Assembly: GCA_034440575.1 (NCBI GenBank)
Contig: JAOTOL010001643.1
Span: 2,731,001-2,795,000 of the forward strand
Origin: Imbricaverruca yamaguchii
Taxonomy: Eukaryota > Arthropoda > Thecostraca > Neoverrucidae
Length of the DNA: 64,000 bases
Reading direction: 5' to 3'
The notes under the pieces were generated by a model. The model did no database searches, was not told the DNA's origin, and saw only the letters and a program-made list of their open reading frames with translations. The position numbers and the translations under genes were made by a program. Below, piece by piece: positions 43,774 to 55,720 of the stretch. Each line of letters starts with the position of its first letter. Position 1 is the first letter of the stretch.

Positions 43774-46700
43774 TGCACCAACACTGGGGTCAATAACAAG
43801 TAGCGAAGCTAGTGTTGCACACTATGCCATGCTATGCAGAGATTGCTGGTGTTGTACTATTTCGCATAACAACAAAGACTCAAACAACTGGTATTGTTTT
43901 CCTTTCATTATTTTTCAATGCTAGTCTTCCAGTGGCCTCGTCCACATTATGCAATGTTAAATTATCTGTCTGTTTCAAGACAGGTCAGCATTAACAAAAG
44001 TATTATCAACACAATTCACATATAAACTTTGCTCAATTAAACACCAAAAAATGTCCCCAATGATGGCATAAGGCTAGCAGCTCAAAAAGTGGCTGACAGG
44101 TGAATGGCATGAGGACATCCACAGTTAGCCCCAATGCCTATCAAGATTGGTGGCCCATAATATTCACCTAACTGTGAACAAGAAACACCATGCTGACTGG
44201 ATTAAAGGAATTAAGTCAGCCAGGTACATCTACTTATAGGTGGGGAACCAGATGGGTTCAGGAGAGCTTAGGATTTCCCATTTGAGTCAAATTTACATCA
44301 AGCCCATGGCAGTCACTGTACAGTTCAGACTCATCATGCATTGCAAACTAATGTATCAAAGTTTGGAAGTTAAGATGCTGGATTGCACTTCATTTCGGAA
44401 TTTGACATGCTGGCTCACAATGCATTTTATGTGCATGGTACATGGCTACACTAAGAAACCAGAGCACACATCTCTGCTAGGATATCTTTTATTTTGATTG
44501 ATGCATCTGGAGCCTGCAGGTTTATTCAAGTCCAAAGATGGGACTTTCCACTGAATTTACATCTTCCGTAGTATAATCGGAATATTTCTCTGAACATTTC
44601 ACAACAAACCGAAAATGAGCTTGGATACAGTTGAGTACCTCCTCTCCAGGCAGTGCTAAAATAATTGTCATTGGCAGGTGTGAGATGTTGATACGAATAT
44701 GATAAGATGTCGAATTTTGCCAGGAAAACGATTTCCCTTAACATGACATATAAGTTATTGAAACAGAGTTTTTATCCAACAGTATGTTCACATATGTACC
44801 TTTCCCCTTTGTTTTGAGATATCTAACTTATGAGTAAGTATTTCAGCAATAATGAAAAAATACCTACCATCATCAACTAATATTGTATAACAGATAACGT
44901 CATAGGAAATCCTGGATTTGTGCTAAGAGATGTTCATGTATGATAATATACAAAGGCAAATAGCACCATGATACTTATCAACAAGATACTGTTAACAATT
45001 AGATAGGAAGACCTCATAATACTCATTAAAAAACATAACATAGAGACTCTGTTTGGAGAGATGTGAATTTAGTGTTCAGAAAGTGGTATATTGCACCAAA
45101 TTCAATTAATAATTTATCACTGTCTCCAGATTGAAGAATAAGCCCTACATGAATGGGCAACCATCTGAAAATCTTTAATCCATTCACCTTACTTGTTGAA
45201 AGAGGGTGATATAACAGGTACCTACCATACAGCATATGCACCTGAACATCCTTAATCCATCCAACTTACCTGTTGAGCTGAATCTACAAACTTTGCATCT
45301 GATGACAACATCCAATATTTTCAGGTTCAATAAGTTTGAATACCACTCAGAATAAGATGATGACATAACTGCTAAATGAGCATACATTGAGTGAATTTTA
45401 ATATCCAGGTGCAAATGCTGGTACACTGACAAAACTGAGAAAGCAAACACTGCAAAAAAAATGCACACACAAACATTTGCTAAGGATGGCATAAGCCCAA
45501 GTGGTCCTCAAAAGTAATGACATGCGAGGGTATTTGCAGCACAGTGTTACCATGCAGAAGGAACATAGCAACATTGTGTAGCATTTTGCCGGCATTGGAA
45601 GCTAGTTGGACTTATATTGGAAGAAAGCTGCAGGCTTGACATGTAATGTTACACCAAAGCTGATTATTTGGGATTTAGGGAGCACCAACTGCATTCATCA
45701 TGCAGTGCCCATTATAAGAGTTGTCAAGTTTCAGTTTTTGTAGTAGTAGGTGTCATGTTATTACCAAGAAAGGCAAACTACTGCAAAATACATATTTAAT
45801 GGATGCTCATGGACACAAGATGTTATCTATCTGTGGAGCTAGGACATTTTAATTTCTTTTCTTTAAATGAGTCATTTTCAAAAGTATATGCAACAGCTCT
45901 TTGAAAAAGCCATCCATAAAAGAGGTATTCACAATGTCACACTGAGTTAATACCCAATGTCAGAGGAAAATGTCAGGAGTGAGCAAAAGTGAATACTTCA
46001 ACTTGCATCCACTGGGATGCATGAAATTTCTTGCAATGCAACATTCTTTTTCAGCTGGAAAGTCAGCACAGAAACACTGATTAGTACTGCATGATTTTAT
46101 TCTGCAAAATGCACACAGTGCACTGGGTCAGATTACGAAATTAAATACATAAAATTGTCATGGAAGATGATTTCCAAACATACAGCATCACATTGTTGAA
46201 AATGGACAAGTTTGAAGTCAGACCATATTTAAAAAAAGCTTCACTAGTGATTTTTATTTCAAAGATGATCATGATATTCACATATACTGTAAATCCCTAA
46301 ATCACTCAAGCAATCAAAGAAGCACCTCTGAATGCCTTGTTTTGTGATTGGTCAAAATATCTGTGCCATTATATATGTAGGGTTCACAATGCTTGACTGA
46401 CACCCATTATATCTTCCATTTGGGATGATGCAAGTTTGTAATAATCATGCCAGTTTAAGCTCGGATCATCAGGGGCAAATGGATCATAGAAAACTGCACT
46501 ATTATTATTGTTTGTGCTGATATATACAAATGCAACTGCAAGTAAGCCAGAAGCAATGTCCATCTCCCTCCCAATGGCTGACAAGATGAGGAAGTTGTCA
46601 AGTGAGTTTGCATGCTGAGAGTCTGCTGATCTTTGCTAGTGGCCCCCTGCTTGCTGAAAACAATGCTGTTTATGTATATGTGCCACTGGTATACATGGGT

Positions 46701-47340
46701 TTGAGTATTTTGATAGGTGTGGGCATGCCTAAGGTTGAGGGGGGGGGGAGTATTATATTGATAGGATATATTAGTTTATATTTCATCACATCCACTATTC
46801 ATATATTATCTTGCATACTCTTTGTGTTGTTTTTGAAATTATTCAGGAAATAGAGCAAAATATTTCAACTGGAAATAACAATTTCAAGAAGGATCATTGT
46901 TCTTTGCTGCATGGTGGTTGTCACCCAGTGGCTGTCTGAAGATACCAGATTCTATGCTGTCCGTGTCATAGAACAAACATATTTATCCATAATATTTCTG
47001 AGTACATGCCATTTGTAAATTACTTGATTGTGGTGATCTAGCTGTAAATAAAACAAATTTTGGTAAGACATATCTTGGTAGGGTGAAATAAATATTGTAG
47101 AAAGGGGATTAGCCATGCATTGTACTGTATTTAAGTCAACATTCCAGCATGATGCTCTACAACAGAATGCCCACCAAACACTGCACCAGTGCAATGTTTG
47201 GTGGCATTCTGTCACTTGGGTGATTGATTGATTATTTGGGCTTAAGGGCGTGCTAACTGTGAGGTCATTTAGTGCCCACTGTCACTTGGGTGGACAGCCT
47301 GTCACTTAACAAGCTCTCACTGAAGGATCAGTGACTGTCT
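43774..47340. other. AT-rich intergenic DNA
   Basis: Base composition shifts to AT-rich with few CpGs. GGGCGC-family copies lie at 45661-45716 and 47221-47280. A 66-codon minus-strand frame (46584-46384) containing DPFAPDDPSLNW is the only mildly protein-like stretch and has no supporting splice signals. No gene is called. Confidence 0.45.
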
Positions 47341-47363
47341 GGGCTTAGGGGTGCACCAATTGT

Positions 47364-48092
47364 GTGCATCATACCAGGTTATACAGTAACCATGATCTTG
47401 CCCAATGTGCCCCCAATGTGACCAAGGAAGCCAGGAAGAAGGCACTGAGAATGTTTGGGATAATAAATAGGAATGTATCATACAGAAGTGAGGAAGTCAT
47501 CAGGAAGCTTTACTGTGCATATGTCAGGCCAAATTTGGAATACTGCATCCAAGCTTGGTCTCCTAGCTAAGAAAAAGATTGTTGGCTTTTAGAGAGAGTA
47601 CAAAAGAGGGCTACAAAAATGGTTAATGGCATAAGCAACCTGGCATATGAGGAAAGATTGAAGAAATTGAATATGTTTTCACTTAGACATAGAAGGCTGA
47701 GAGGTGATCTCATTGAGGTCTTTAAATTTGTCCATGGCCTGGAGAGGGGATATCTTTGGGAAATGTTTGAATTTAACAGAAATGATGCAATTAGAGGTAA
47801 TAAATTCAAAATTAAAGTTAACCACAGCAGAACAAGGTTAAGGCAGACTTTCTTCACCAACAGGGTAGTAGAACACTGGAACCAGCTGCCAGAAACCATT
47901 GTCAGTAGCAGCACATTGAACATCTTTATAAACAGCATAGACAATCATTATAAAATAGAGGGCTTGCTTTTCAGTATCACAGGGAGGGCTGATTGACAGA
48001 TTTGGTGGGCAACTGGTTCAGTGTACAGTGTAACCAAGAAGGGCAGTTGTGGCTCATAGTTGCACTAATCTTGTTATGTCTTTATGTCTTTA
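47364..48092 (+). mobile_element. CR1-like LINE fragment, 3' end (copy 2)
   Basis: A continuous frame 47364-47996 encodes RKKALRMFGIINRN, VIRKLYCAYVRPNLEYCIQA, LERVQKRATKMVNGISNL, RRLRGDLIEVFKF and VVEHWNQLPETIV, the C-terminal end of a CR1-type reverse transcriptase ORF. It is broken by one TAA at 47568-47570, where the copy at 19.7 kb has a Tyr codon. It ends in (TTATGTCT)n at about 48075-48092. It is 5'-truncated and inactive. Confidence 0.87.
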
Positions 48093-50496
48093 TGCCATAC
48101 TTTTCCATCTGGTTGGGCAGGCTGCAGAGTATGGTGGACATATGATAGAATGCAGTTCCTCAGTGGAGTTATGCATTATAATGGAAAACTAGGAGTAGAA
48201 TTAGGAATTAGATATGGGCATTGCACACTAAATATACAAGGAAGTATCATAGTCAATTCTCTGCACAATTACTCTCTAAATTGTGCTGTCTGTTCAGCTA
48301 TTGTTGACAATGTAGCACAATTGCACAAAAAAGATTGACATGTTGCAAACACACCAAACTTTGAAGCATAGCTTTACTCCTTTGCATTTCATTTTACTGA
48401 TATATTATAAATCTTGGGTGATAGCTATCTATTGACAGATGTAGACTGGAAGTATCTAAATTCTGCCTAAGGGACACTTTCAAATTCTTGTTACTTGCAT
48501 TGCCTAACTGATAGTTATATTTGTCTATTATCTAAGGGACTAGCATACCTGCAGACATGGGCTCCTCTTAGCACATCTCTGAGTGACATGGAACTTGAGA
48601 GCCAACCAGGTGACAGGTGAGAGAGCACAGTGTAAATATTCTTTGTCTCTACAACATGTTTTCTTTTCAAAATCCACCTAGCCCCAGAAATGCAAATTTA
48701 CCAAATGTTCACTTGATCAACTTTAACAAAGCCAGTGGAGTGGGAGTTAAAGCACTTTTCCAGACATGTTATATCAGAAAAAAAAACTTCTGCTCTCCAA
48801 ATTCTAACTGGATAGAATTGGCTTCACATGCTCTCCAAACTCATTATCACTGCTCTCACCTGGTTGCCTCCCCAAATTCTTGAACATCGCTTACCAAGAG
48901 ATGAGTTCCATGGCCGATCAAGGGGAGCCAGTATCTGCTCAAAATACTTACCCTTACCCAGTCATCAGCAGCATGCAACACTCCCCTTCAACCACAGAAA
49001 ATGGTGATGACTGATGACCAAATGGCAAGACAGCTTGCAAGACCATGTGCCTGCACACTAAGTAAGATGTTCTCAGTGAGTTCAGACCCCAGCTAGAAGT
49101 ATCCTTTCAGGCTACCCATATAGTGGAACTACTGATAGTGTGATAAAATAATGAAGGCTGGTCAGGTTAGTCATCCCCTGGAGCCAGAACAGATTTTTCC
49201 TGGTATGCAGGCACAATCTTGCCATCAGCATTCACATGTGCAAGATGGCTGCTGTAGTGTTTTCTGTTTGCAAATCTAGTTGTCAATCAATTGCTTTAGA
49301 GTATTATTCCTATGGCATCATACATATTAGGAAGTTTTATCACACATTTAACACAACCAAGTTAGTTTCAGGAGCCTTGCAAGAAAAATGCACTCCAGCT
49401 CTGAGGAAAATGCATTCCAACTAGGTATGAACCTTAAAAGTAAGCTTCCCAATATGTGAGGCACTGCTGCCAATACAAACATTAAACAATAATGAAAAAC
49501 ACACAAACAAGCATTGAGTGCACTGGCCTTTGCTCCAGTGTACATAGCCTGGTGCACACCATCATGCACCAAATCATAGCAATGTATACTTAGCATCCTT
49601 TGCAGGCTGGCTGCCAGCTTTGGCAACTTAAGTAGGCACCTAGGTACCTGCCTCCATAGATACCTACCTACACATGCATTTGTGTGCAACCACTGAAACC
49701 ACATCAACATCAAACGAACCCTAGGAGCTTCAAATAATTTCTGGAGCACAGTTGCACTAATCCACTAACGTAAACTCATTTCTAATCATTCTACTTCATG
49801 GGCTGTAAGTGAACTTCATGTCTCATTACACTAAAGTTGAACGGTATTGAGATGATAACTTTCGCGATGCCAATCGTCAACTTAGACAATATTACACGAA
49901 AGCGCCCATCTAAAACACTTTAAAATACCTGCTAATAATAATAAAACCAGTCTGCCTATGAAGGAACGTTACCTCCCATTTCATATAAAAAAACTGGGAT
50001 AAAGGGTAACTTTCAAATGCGGCGCACAGATCGGCAGCACGAACTAACGACTGATGGCAACCCCCAGGCGAAAGTGTAATAAAACGCGTCGAAATCGAGT
50101 AAGGAAACAACCTGAAGAACACACAGCCGCTCTTCTGATTTACTTTAAACAAATATTTAATAGCCTTACCAGAACAACAAACGATTCACCAATCACAGCA
50201 AACACAACTCACGCTAAGGCGACTTAGTCTCCATATAATAAGGTAGTCTTCCAGCGATTCTGTATCCTCATGACGTCACGATATGACGTAAACAGGTTCG
50301 CCGGTCGTGACCCGAGATCTTAACTAGGGAGTGGTTGGGGGAGTATTCTTGGCCTCTCCCATGGCTTATCTTGAAGAGCGGCGGAGTCGCCGCTGCTAAT
50401 GAGCTCCAACCTTGGGTACGTTCAAGCTGCAACTAGGATTCTACATAGAAAGAATAAAATATCATTCTAGGTCAGGTTAACCCGAGATACCTTTAC
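48093..50496. other. AT-rich intergenic DNA
   Basis: Only short chance frames are present, including a 133-codon minus-strand frame (49749-49348) without domain character. GC content rises from about 50220. Confidence 0.45.
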
Positions 50497-50499
50497 TAG

Positions 50500-51433
50500 G
50501 GGTCTGTTCCCGTGGCTCCACCAGAAGGAACTCGGTGGAGGTTAGTTGAGGATAGTTGAGACCTGCCCACGGGAACAACCGGTGGAGAAATCAGCTGACA
50601 GCGGTCTGAATTCCGCGACAAAAAGAAAGTGTTTGGCACTATATCTGGCGCTATTGGTCAAATTGCTCCTCAAATGTTTGTCCAGATGATCGCACAATGT
50701 ATATAGTATGACCTATAATACTAAGTCCAAAAATTGTCTTTATTTCTAGCGATGTATGTGTCCTCAGGGACTGCGGGGAGAACAGATGTTCTTTTCGCCT
50801 ATGGGATGAACCAAGCAATCCCTCTTCCATCTCGATTGAACACCAGGCATCACCTCCCCAGTTTTGTGGTTGGTTACAGCCTACCTTCTTAATGTACAGC
50901 ATATAATCTGGTGTCTGGCTACCTGGGCCTCGAGACGCTTTTCTACCCGATGCTGGCTTTTCCCCATCTCAACTTTCTCGACCTCGTCGATGGGGCTCGA
51001 GTGCAATCTTAGAACTAAGAACTAACTTGCGGCACGGGGATTGCGGCGGATCCTGCCGGTAAAGTAACATACCCTTAGGGCGAATGACGTAGATCAAAGG
51101 CCTCAAAAAGGATGTTATGTGGTCTGCATCTGTTACTTCGATTATTCTTCATAGTTGTAATCTTATATTTGCATTGCGAAGGATGATCCTGGTGTTCACT
51201 TGATGCATGAAGATGAGATTCAAATGACGAAAAACGCTGTTTACGCACAAATATATGAAACAAGTGCGCCATAATTGAGCTCCACTGAAAAGTCACAACT
51301 GGACCCTGCTCCTTGGCTGGTGGAGCTTTTGCTGCACTGGTGGAGGTTGGTGGAGGACAAATCTCCACTGGGTTGACAACGGGAACGACCAGTGGAGGTT
51401 TGTGGAGGTTAGTGGAGCCACGGGAACAGACCC
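50500..51433. mobile_element. 934-bp MITE with perfect 22-bp inverted termini (PIF/Harbinger-like)
   Basis: The left terminus starts GGGTCTGTTCCCGTGGCTCC and the right terminus is its exact reverse complement over 22 bp. The element is bordered by TAG on both sides (50497-50499 and 51434-51436), a 3-bp target duplication. Subterminal repeats GGTGGAGGTTAGT(T/G)G appear near both ends. The interior has no transposase. A 3-bp duplication and GGG-start termini fit non-autonomous PIF/Harbinger elements. The perfect termini suggest fairly recent movement. Confidence 0.8.
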
Positions 51434-52276
51434 TAGAAGGTAGATTGAACTTTTCCTTCAACCTCACATTACGTCATCCGAAGTTTAAAAAAAATATACT
51501 TATAATATGGTTGCAGAAGATTTATCGCAAATCATGCGCAATTGTTACTTTTATTTTGAGCAAGTATTGTTCACGAAGGAAAACTTTGACGCCAGGACCG
51601 TGTTTTCCTCAACGCTTCGCGGTAACCAAACTGGGCCGGCCCAGCTCACACCCTCCTACCTCAACTCGACACCGCTTCCGCGCTAGACACCCCCGACCGC
51701 TGATTGGCCCATTCCGCACACGCCCTACCACGCCACGTATCCGGCCGGCCCGTGTCGGTCACGAGGTCGCCGCACTGGATGACTCATGTGCCTAGTACCA
51801 GTGCCACCTCACATACATCCTGAGACTAGTACCAGTGCCACCTCACATGCAATCTCACTACAGCAAGTAAATATATCTTCCGCTAATCAGGTGAGTTATT
51901 ATCTTTTCTGTTCTTTCCAGTGAACGTTTGTTCTGGCCTTTTTTGTCATGCATGGGCAATGTTAGACTTATTCATTGTGATCCTGGATGTGGAGAGGAGT
52001 GTTTGGTGGTCATCCAGTATGGAGGGTATCTTTCTTCAAATATGATGCATCATATGTAACTCGGTTCGCGCCTATTCATGTGACTTGAGTATATTTACTT
52101 GATCACAGCAGCTCATTGTCAAATATTACCATCTTAAGACATCCACCCTCAGATGAGAAAAATGAATATTTTGTATGGAGAATTACGTTTATCAAGATTA
52201 TGAATAAGATAAGATTACCAATAGCATGAATTCAACATCCAGATACATGTTGGGATGTAACACATCTCTGTTTCAG
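51434..52276. other. GC-rich, promoter-like patch and possible 5' exon
   Basis: 51640-51790 is GC-rich with GATTGG (CCAAT-box reverse) and TGACTCAT (AP-1-like) motifs. CTAGTACCAGTGCCACCTCA occurs twice (51792 and 51826). CTAATCAG followed by GTGAGTTATT at about 51890 is a strong donor, and TCTGTTTCAG at 52276 is a good acceptor for the THAP-like fragment. A short non-coding first exon is possible but unproven. Confidence 0.35.
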
Positions 52277-52516
52277 GTGTCATGCCTTACTGCGCAGTAC
52301 CTCTGCATAGAAGTGGAACTAGAGCAAGCAAATTAAATAAAGAAGAAATCTGATTACACCATTTTGATCAGGATAGTGCTTAAGCAAAATGTGTTAGCAC
52401 ACAATAAAACATGTTTCTGAAATGTTGGATGTTGAGGAGCCAAGAGTATCCAAGATGTTGAGCTCCAAGCATTTCCAAGAAATTGACAGCAAAAGAAACC
52501 TAAAAAGAACTGCCTA
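52277..52516 (+). pseudogene. Degenerate THAP-domain fragment
   Basis: After a good acceptor (TCTGTTTCAG) the sequence starts GTGTC and ATG (52281), reading MPYCAVPLHRSGTRASK, like the N-terminus of THAP proteins and P-element-type transposases. Downstream blocks read LHHFDQDSA and LSSKHFQEIDSKRN, recalling the THAP HxFP and C-x-x-H-F positions. Stop codons (for example TGA near 52350) and frame changes separate the blocks, and the second C-x-x-H cysteine appears as Ser. It is probably a dead relic of a THAP gene or P-like element. The call rests on motif likeness only. Confidence 0.4.
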
Positions 52517-53490
52517 AACCTGTCTCTTTGAAGAGAAGCATATGTCTCCTACAATCAGCTGTTTGATTACCTAAATGTGATTTTAAATTGTGATTTCCAA
52601 AATACAAATTCGAGGAAGACGTCAGTCTTCCACAGCCGCCGGCTGCCAGCGACCGACGTGCAGGCAGTGGGTCAGGCGTGCACGGCCCAGTTCGCGGACC
52701 GCCGACAGGTCATTCCCATAGTGGCCAGATCAGGTCGCGAGTGGTGCCGTTGCTGTATTCGCTCCCGAAGCCGTCCCCGTTGGCTCCTGCCGCATCATTT
52801 GCGCGGGTGTTACCTCAGCTGAGGCCACCATAGGTGGTAGCCTTATCCGCTGGCGTGGGTTCTCCATTCCCGCCCCGGTTCAGTACACAGGATCGAGTTC
52901 AATCAGCGCTGCTGCAGAGACGGTCACCACGCGTGCGCCGACCACTCGTCCATTACAGCTAAGATGCGAGTGATTAATGAACGCAGGCGAAGCCACAAGT
53001 GGAGGATTCTTATATTGTTGGTTCACGATGTTTCTTTTTTCGCCAGCCACAGTTGCCTCACTGGACCGGCGTGAGTTGCCCGGGAATTTTGGTACCTGTA
53101 GCTGGGAGTAAGTAGTCGGCAGTTTTTAGTAGTTATTGGCGCCACTGCGCGGCCATCGGTCGGCCACGCAGGTGAGTGTGCTGCTGCCGCCGTTGCTTAC
53201 TTATGTTATCAGTTCGCGATACTTTCGTACTTCAAATACTTATGCGCAAATACACGTGAAAGCTGTGCTACGAATATATTCGTACGCGATATATTTGTAT
53301 TCGGGGAGTTTTATGAACCACGCAAGAAGGACGCTACATCTGCAATTGGGTCGAAGGTGCTGCTTTTGTACAATTTTCCAATTTGTGACTTGTATTCACA
53401 AGGGCAGGTGCAGCAAGCTTCTTGCATACAGACATAACGAACAGACCCCTAGTCCATATGGTTCAAATACGTAACATACACAAATATATG
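52517..53490. other. Unassigned, partly GC-rich DNA
   Basis: The GC-rich patch 52615-53180 contains an 81-codon frame (52577-52822) without domains. A strong donor sequence CGCAG/GTGAGTGTG lies at about 53170 (plus), possibly a non-coding exon end. No gene is called. Confidence 0.35.
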
Positions 53491-53959
53491 TTACGTCGGC
53501 TGTCTGAGGGCCCGCCATCCGAAGGGGGCCTGCAACAGAGTATGGAGCCTCTTGCTCCCGCTATATAGGGCCTCCTTTCGGTGGCGGGTCCAAGGAGGGA
53601 ACTTGGGGCATGCCCCCCGTTGAAGGTAGCGTCCCGTCAACCAGGAAGAACCGCGAAGTCTCGAGTGCACTTCATCATTTAATTTTCCAGCCAGAGGCGC
53701 CCCTCGGCAGGAAAGGCACCCCTCAAGATACTTTTGCGGTGGCGCCGATCCAGACACGTGTTCCCTCCCCCGGATGGCAATTCCCGAATCCGCCCCTGCC
53801 TCATGTGGAAGCTATCGGATTTCCGTAGCGGCTATGAAACCTCTGATGACGACAGTGGGCCTCCTGTTGCGGTCTACGGGTGTGGTTAGTTCATTTCAGA
53901 TGGCCTTCTTCGGTTATCTTTCACACACTCTCCTGCCATTGAGGGAAAGAAACTATGGC
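53491..53959. other. Unassigned GC-rich block
   Basis: Open frames exist on both strands (plus 53610-53828, minus 53757-53491), including MPPVEGSVPSTRKNREVSSA. I recognise no domain. The sharp composition boundary at about 53490 suggests a mobile-element fragment, but no second copy is in the window. Confidence 0.3.
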
Positions 53960-54731
53960 GCACTTAGCCCCCGCCCCCGAACTGTCCTTCCCAAACTTGG
54001 CATACCTTTTCCCACGTCAATTTGACATGCTGATTCAAAATTTTTAGGTCAGTTCATCTAGGGCCAACGAGTTAGTCAAGGTCAAGGGAGGTTAACTCAA
54101 AAAAAGTTTAACCAGTCGTCACGCTTTAACGGATGCAGATATTTTAATGAGACTTTAAGCGTTTGCTTATCTTTACGGATGCCCAAAAAACGTACGAGAT
54201 GATTTTTTCGCTTTTGAATACATATACATTTTGCGTTTTTGCAAAATTGCAGTTCAAATAGAGGAGTCTGGCTAAAGTAAGCATTTTTATCAGGGCAAGT
54301 TGACTTACAACAACGTTCCTCGGTCTGCTCTACTCATTAAAAAAGGAAAATTAAAGAAAACTGGTAAACTCAAAATTTGGAAATTTAAAACAAAATATAT
54401 TTTTATTTAAAAAAATATAGCCCTGATAGATTTCGCTGTCATATTCTCATTCCAAATACTTTTTTTCTTCTCATATATCCCCTAAAATGAACTCCCCAGA
54501 GTCAAAAACATAATGTAAGTCGTGAAAAGTCATGAAAATCTAGCCCCTCTGGTGACGTCACTTTAGGGGGAAATTGTTTTGGAGGGGACCCGGACCCTAC
54601 TTATCGAGCGCGTTCCGATGACACCTCTTTCGTTTCCGTGCGATGCTTAGTTTGGATTTTAGAGTGGGTCTCCAACCGCCTCCCCCCGAGACGGGGTGTG
54701 AGGATTTGACGGGAAAGACGGCGCGGGTTAA
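53960..54731. mobile_element. TTAA-flanked element family B, diverged copy
   Basis: Collinear, diverged similarity to 21885-22810 includes the CTTCCCAC(A/G)TCAAT block, the GGTCAAGGGAGG block and the CTCTTTCGTTTCC...GATGCTTAGT(T)TGGATTT region. It ends GGGTTAA at 54731. The left edge is not defined. It contains no coding sequence. Confidence 0.6.
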
Positions 54732-55504
54732 TATCATGTCATAGTCACTTCTAGATGTTGTTGTCCCGCCGCAATCCATCCAAACTAAGCATCAACTACA
54801 TAATGTCGATCATGAAGAATCAACCTAAAAGAACTCGTAATCCTGGTGTTCTCACATAAATTCGAGCGTTCCGGTGTTACTGCCCGTAATGGCTTCCGAC
54901 ATACGAAGCACGTACAACGACATAACATACGATACGATGCACATACGACGACGACGACCTCTCGCACTCGCACTCGCTGTAACCAAGTACGAGCTGATTG
55001 AATTTTTACAATACTATTCGCATACATTTTTCTTCACAATTTGACATCTGTTAAGAATAGCGACGATGGCCACAATAGCATGCCCAATGATGTTTACACC
55101 CATGACGACGGAATTTGGGCATCAAGCAGAATATAGCTATATATTATCACATCTGCATTCCTGTTTCATGGACAATTGACCACTGGGAGACCCGAGTCTA
55201 ACGTTTACGTGAAGTCGAAAGACACGGAAGCGAACTTAGGCGGGAAGATTACTTTTGCGAGTCGCACCACCCTTTCAAGCATGTGTCGATTTTTGCAACT
55301 GCTGCCTGTCAACTTTCACGTTTGACCAACTCAAGGCCATAATTTAACCTTAGCCTCAAGTCAAAGTGCGAGGGACAAAGTTAGGGCCGACATGTAACTT
55401 TTTGCAAACTTTTGCAAATGCAAACTTTTGCAATGTGCATATATCAAGCGCCCTGTAATCATTTTGTGTCACTTTTAGTACGAAATATCCTTGATGGCCT
55501 TCGC
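54732..55504. other. Unassigned non-coding DNA
   Basis: AT-rich sequence with a short CGACGACGACGAC-like run near 54950. No gene or element is recognised. Confidence 0.4.
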
Positions 55505-55720
55505 CGCCCCGATAGCTCAGTTGGCTGAAGCGCCGGCTTGCACTGGTGTCCCCCGTCCTGGGAAGGCAGGATTAGAGTCGCTTCGCGCGCTCGGATTTAG
55601 CCCTCGGCTGGGATGGTCAGTTGGCAGCTGGCCCGATAAGGCAGAGGACGAGCTACTGGGCGGCCGTGTCGGTACATTTACGTGACGTTAAACTTTCGGT
55701 CAAAATTCTGCTGTTGAATT
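55505..55720 (+). mobile_element. tRNA-derived SINE, second family
   Basis: GCCCCGATAGCTCAGTTGGC and TGAAGCGCCGGCTTG match the 5' half of a class I tRNA (acceptor start, D arm with A box). The B-box region is degenerate (GCAGGATTAGAGTCGCTTCG) and an insertion lies in the anticodon-loop area. The tail GGGCGGCCGTGTCGG...CGTGACGTTAAAC is tRNA-unrelated. It is a SINE rather than a tRNA gene, and distinct from the family at 324 and 1143. Confidence 0.68.

Noticed and set aside
46384..46584. 66-codon minus frame with DPFAPDDPSLNW
   Set aside because: Mildly protein-like but isolated, without splice signals or recognised family.
49348..49749. 133-codon minus-strand frame
   Set aside because: No domain, no splice context, and AT-rich surroundings; consistent with chance.
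55505..55580. tRNA gene
   Set aside because: The 5' half is tRNA-like, but the anticodon region carries an insertion and the B box is degenerate; better explained as a SINE.
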